Below are positions 62,547-64,000 of a stretch of DNA of 64,000 nucleotides, in pieces. The stretch comes from Carboxydocella sporoproducens DSM 16521 (GTDB lineage: Bacteria > Bacillota > GCA-003054495 > Carboxydocellales > Carboxydocellaceae), in assembly GCF_900167165.1 (NCBI RefSeq), contig NZ_FUXM01000001.1, forward strand, positions 116,083-180,082, in the 5' to 3' direction. Position numbers and translations under genes: made by a program. The notes beneath the pieces are model-generated. The model ran no database searches. It was not told where the DNA came from and was given only the letters and a program-made list of their open reading frames with translations. Position 1 is the first letter of the stretch. Each line of letters starts with the position of its first letter.

Positions 62547-62570
62547 ATTGGACTAATGTATTAGTCCAAT
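62547..62570. promoter_or_regulatory. Perfect 24-bp palindrome, probable GntR operator
   Basis: ATTGGACTAAT (62547-62557) and ATTAGTCCAAT (62560-62570) are perfect 11-bp arms around two bases. It lies just after the predicted transcription start of the GntR gene. Confidence 0.75.
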
Positions 62571-62576
62571 TCGACA

Positions 62577-62605
62577 AGTCTATGGCTTTTTCCTGCTAAC
62601 TGCAA
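62577..62605 (-). promoter_or_regulatory. Promoter of the GntR-murI-glm operon
   Basis: TTGCAG (62600-62605), 17-bp spacer, TAGACT (62577-62582) on the minus strand. The palindrome begins about 7 bases after the -10. Confidence 0.5.
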
Positions 62606-62633
62606 AATTTTTTCTGAATATAATATGCACCAA

Positions 62634-62668
62634 AAATAAAAGAAAACACCTCTGCTGCACAGAGGTGC
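62634..62668 (-). terminator. Terminator after the amidase gene
   Basis: CACCTCTG/CAGAGGTG arms at 62647-62654 and 62660-62667; on the minus strand a T-rich run (TTTTCTTTTATTTT) follows. Confidence 0.85.
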
Positions 62669-62678
62669 TGATGAACCC

Positions 62679-64000
62679 TTATTCCGTGAAATAGCGAATT
62701 ATTCCCTGGGCAATGGCCCGGGCTATCTGGTCCTGAAAACCGGGATCATTAAGGAGCTGCTCCTCGGTAGGATTGCTGAGGAAGGCCGTTTCTACCAGCA
62801 CACTGGGCATCCTGGTGCCGCGCAAAACCGCCAGGCCCCTGCTGTCCAGCCAGACGCCATTATTGGCTCCAAAGGCCTTGCGCTCTGGGATTTTCAAAAT
62901 CTCTTCCTGAATCAGTTGCGCTAGTTTGAGACGGGCAGCAATTTCCTCAGAAGTCCGGTTTTCATTGTTGTAATAGGTAGCAGAACCATAAACACTGCTG
63001 CTAGTATTGGAATTGGCGTGGATGCTCACAAAGAGCTGGGCCTGCTGGTCGTTGGCCAGGGTATAGCGTTCCGCCAGGGTTGGGTAGGTATCCCCTTCCC
63101 GGGTCATGATGATCTGGGCCCCTTCTTCCGCCAGATACCGCCGTACCCGCTGGGCGATAGCCAGGTTTACATCCTTTTCCTTAACCTTCAGCACCCCGCC
63201 GATGGCACCGGGGTCAGTACCACCATGACCTGGATCAATCACAATCGTGCGTCCTTGCAGACGGCCCAGACCTACCAGAATCTCCAGGCTGCGCCCATCC
63301 TGACCGGGAATCAGCACCGGAGCATAAACACTGCTATATACTGCTGTCAGCACTACCCCAGCAGCATCATCTTCCAGCTGCTGGACCTGGAGTAATTCCA
63401 GCCCGGGCCAGCTTTGTCCCGCCCCATCGAAAGGATTGAGCAATTTCGCCCCTGGCAGTATCACTTTCCACTGTCTATCCTGTTTCTCCAGCACTACCTG
63501 ATCGGTAACAGAGCTGTTGGCATAAACCTTAATCCTGGTGCCATCCCCTTCTTTAATGGCCCTGATGTCAATATAAAGGCCCTGCTCAGCTGGCGGCAGG
63601 TTTGGCACCGGTTCCGGCTCAGGTTTGTCCTGAGGTTGACTGCTGACAGGCGTTACCTGCGGTTTTTCCTGCACCAGCCAGCCTGCTACCCAGGCGTTAT
63701 TAGCCAGCTTGTACCATATCTTGCCGTCACTGGCTTTTTGCTGGGCGACCACCTTTAATTCCTGCCCCTGTCTGGCTACCCCTACTTTGGCGTAGTTAGT
63801 GCCCGGGCCAGTCCGCAGATTGACGGTAGTAGCGATTACATAAACTGTTTTCTGCACGGCAGCCGGAGCCTGGTTAACCGGTTTTGCCTCCGGCTGAGCT
63901 AGTTTATAACTAACCAGACTTTTAAAAACCCAGCCTGTTTGTTTGCCAAATTTGACCTGCAGCCAGTCTCCTTTTTGACTGAGAACCGGTAGCTTGTCCC
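62679..64000 (-). CDS. N-acetylmuramoyl-L-alanine amidase with SH3b domains (5' end outside window)
   Basis: The frame stays open to the window edge. Visible from the edge are one SH3b repeat (LPVLSQKGDWLQVKFGKQTGW), a linker, a second SH3b (TTVNLRTGPGTNYAKVG), a Pro-rich linker, a beta-rich AMIN-like part, and an Amidase_3 domain: IVIDPGHGGTDPGAIG with the first Zn ligands, SIHANSN with the third His and LVETAFLSNPTEE with the catalytic Glu. It cuts the glycan-peptide link of peptidoglycan outside the cell. The GTG at 63857 is not the true start because the coding frame continues upstream. Confidence 0.93.
   Translation of the reverse strand, partial: DKLPVLSQKGDWLQVKFGKQTGWVFKSLVSYKLAQPEAKPVNQAPAAVQKTVYVIATTVNLRTGPGTNYAKVGVARQGQELKVVAQQKASDGKIWYKLANNAWVAGWLVQEKPQVTPVSSQPQDKPEPEPVPNLPPAEQGLYIDIRAIKEGDGTRIKVYANSSVTDQVVLEKQDRQWKVILPGAKLLNPFDGAGQSWPGLELLQVQQLEDDAAGVVLTAVYSSVYAPVLIPGQDGRSLEILVGLGRLQGRTIVIDPGHGGTDPGAIGGVLKVKEKDVNLAIAQRVRRYLAEEGAQIIMTREGDTYPTLAERYTLANDQQAQLFVSIHANSNTSSSVYGSATYYNNENRTSEEIAARLKLAQLIQEEILKIPERKAFGANNGVWLDSRGLAVLRGTRMPSVLVETAFLSNPTEEQLLNDPGFQDQIARAIAQGIIRYFTE

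Noticed and set aside
1..64000. CRISPR arrays, tRNA/rRNA genes, insertion sequences, prophage
   Set aside because: I looked for regular spacers, clover-leaf ends, transposase motifs and terminal repeats and saw none; gene order looks like ordinary chromosome apart from the HepT/MntA module.

Overview
The window is a 64 kb chromosomal piece of a spore-forming, anaerobic member of the Clostridia with moderate GC. The evidence is a gerA-type germination operon and a LonB protease, a NiFeS carbon monoxide dehydrogenase (CooS), a Gram-positive style S-layer multiheme cytochrome, B12-dependent mutases and M-box/PerR-type Firmicute regulation. A carboxydotrophic thermophile of the Carboxydocella kind would fit, but that is inference; no rRNA or other taxonomic marker lies in the window. 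I found no tRNA, rRNA, CRISPR array, insertion sequence or prophage.

Layout. 1-7.5 kb: 5' part of dnaE, a Mg2+ transporter corA behind an M-box riboswitch, a PAP2 phosphatase, a CBS/DRTGG regulator, a DMT exporter, a metallo-beta-lactamase protein, and an S-layer (SLH) protein with a methionine-rich tail behind a PhoP-box-like promoter. 7.5-15.6 kb: one minus-strand operon sucC-sucD-mcmA-mcmB-mce-carboxyltransferase-biotin carboxylase-BCCP, which interconverts succinate and propionyl-CoA. 15.9-25 kb: two HD-GYP sensors, a PerR regulator, a MoxR/VWA pair, cooS, a Crp-type regulator and an endonuclease IV homologue. 25-31.9 kb: cell-wall polymer genes (tagO, LCP), a CBS-ACT protein, an ArsB/NhaD carrier, an orphan binding lipoprotein, an Fnr-like regulator and a thioredoxin-reductase-like protein without a recognisable NADPH motif, followed by a strong candidate small RNA. 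31.9-49 kb: Ca2+/H+ exchanger, ysxC, lon, the ger operon (with a GerAB-GerAC fusion), a PIG-L deacetylase, lonB, clpX, clpP, tig, a phosphodiesterase, rdgB, rph and a P-loop/SAD protein. 49-52 kb: a HepT/MntA toxin-antitoxin pair and an SLH-like heptaheme cytochrome. 52-62.5 kb: a minus-strand operon led by a GntR regulator with murI, glmS, glmL, glmE, mal, a HgdB-like protein with its activase, an MBL hydrolase and an AtuA/DUF4387 pair, i.e. glutamate fermentation by the methylaspartate route with unassigned late steps. The window ends inside an SH3b-amidase.

How it fits together. The methylaspartate operon turns glutamate into mesaconate and the succinate/methylmalonyl operon handles C4/C3 acids, both with B12 mutases. 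CooS, the multiheme cytochrome and the ferredoxin-type thioredoxin reductase candidate suggest low-potential electron flow. The most unusual items are the candidate C-rich small RNA at about 31.7-31.8 kb, the AtuA/DUF4387 and HgdB/activase genes in the glutamate operon where no classical mesaconate hydratase is seen, the MoxR/VWA pair beside cooS, the Crp-type palindrome built into the terminator before cooS, the GerAB-GerAC fusion that keeps its lipobox, and the SLH-like multiheme cytochrome.
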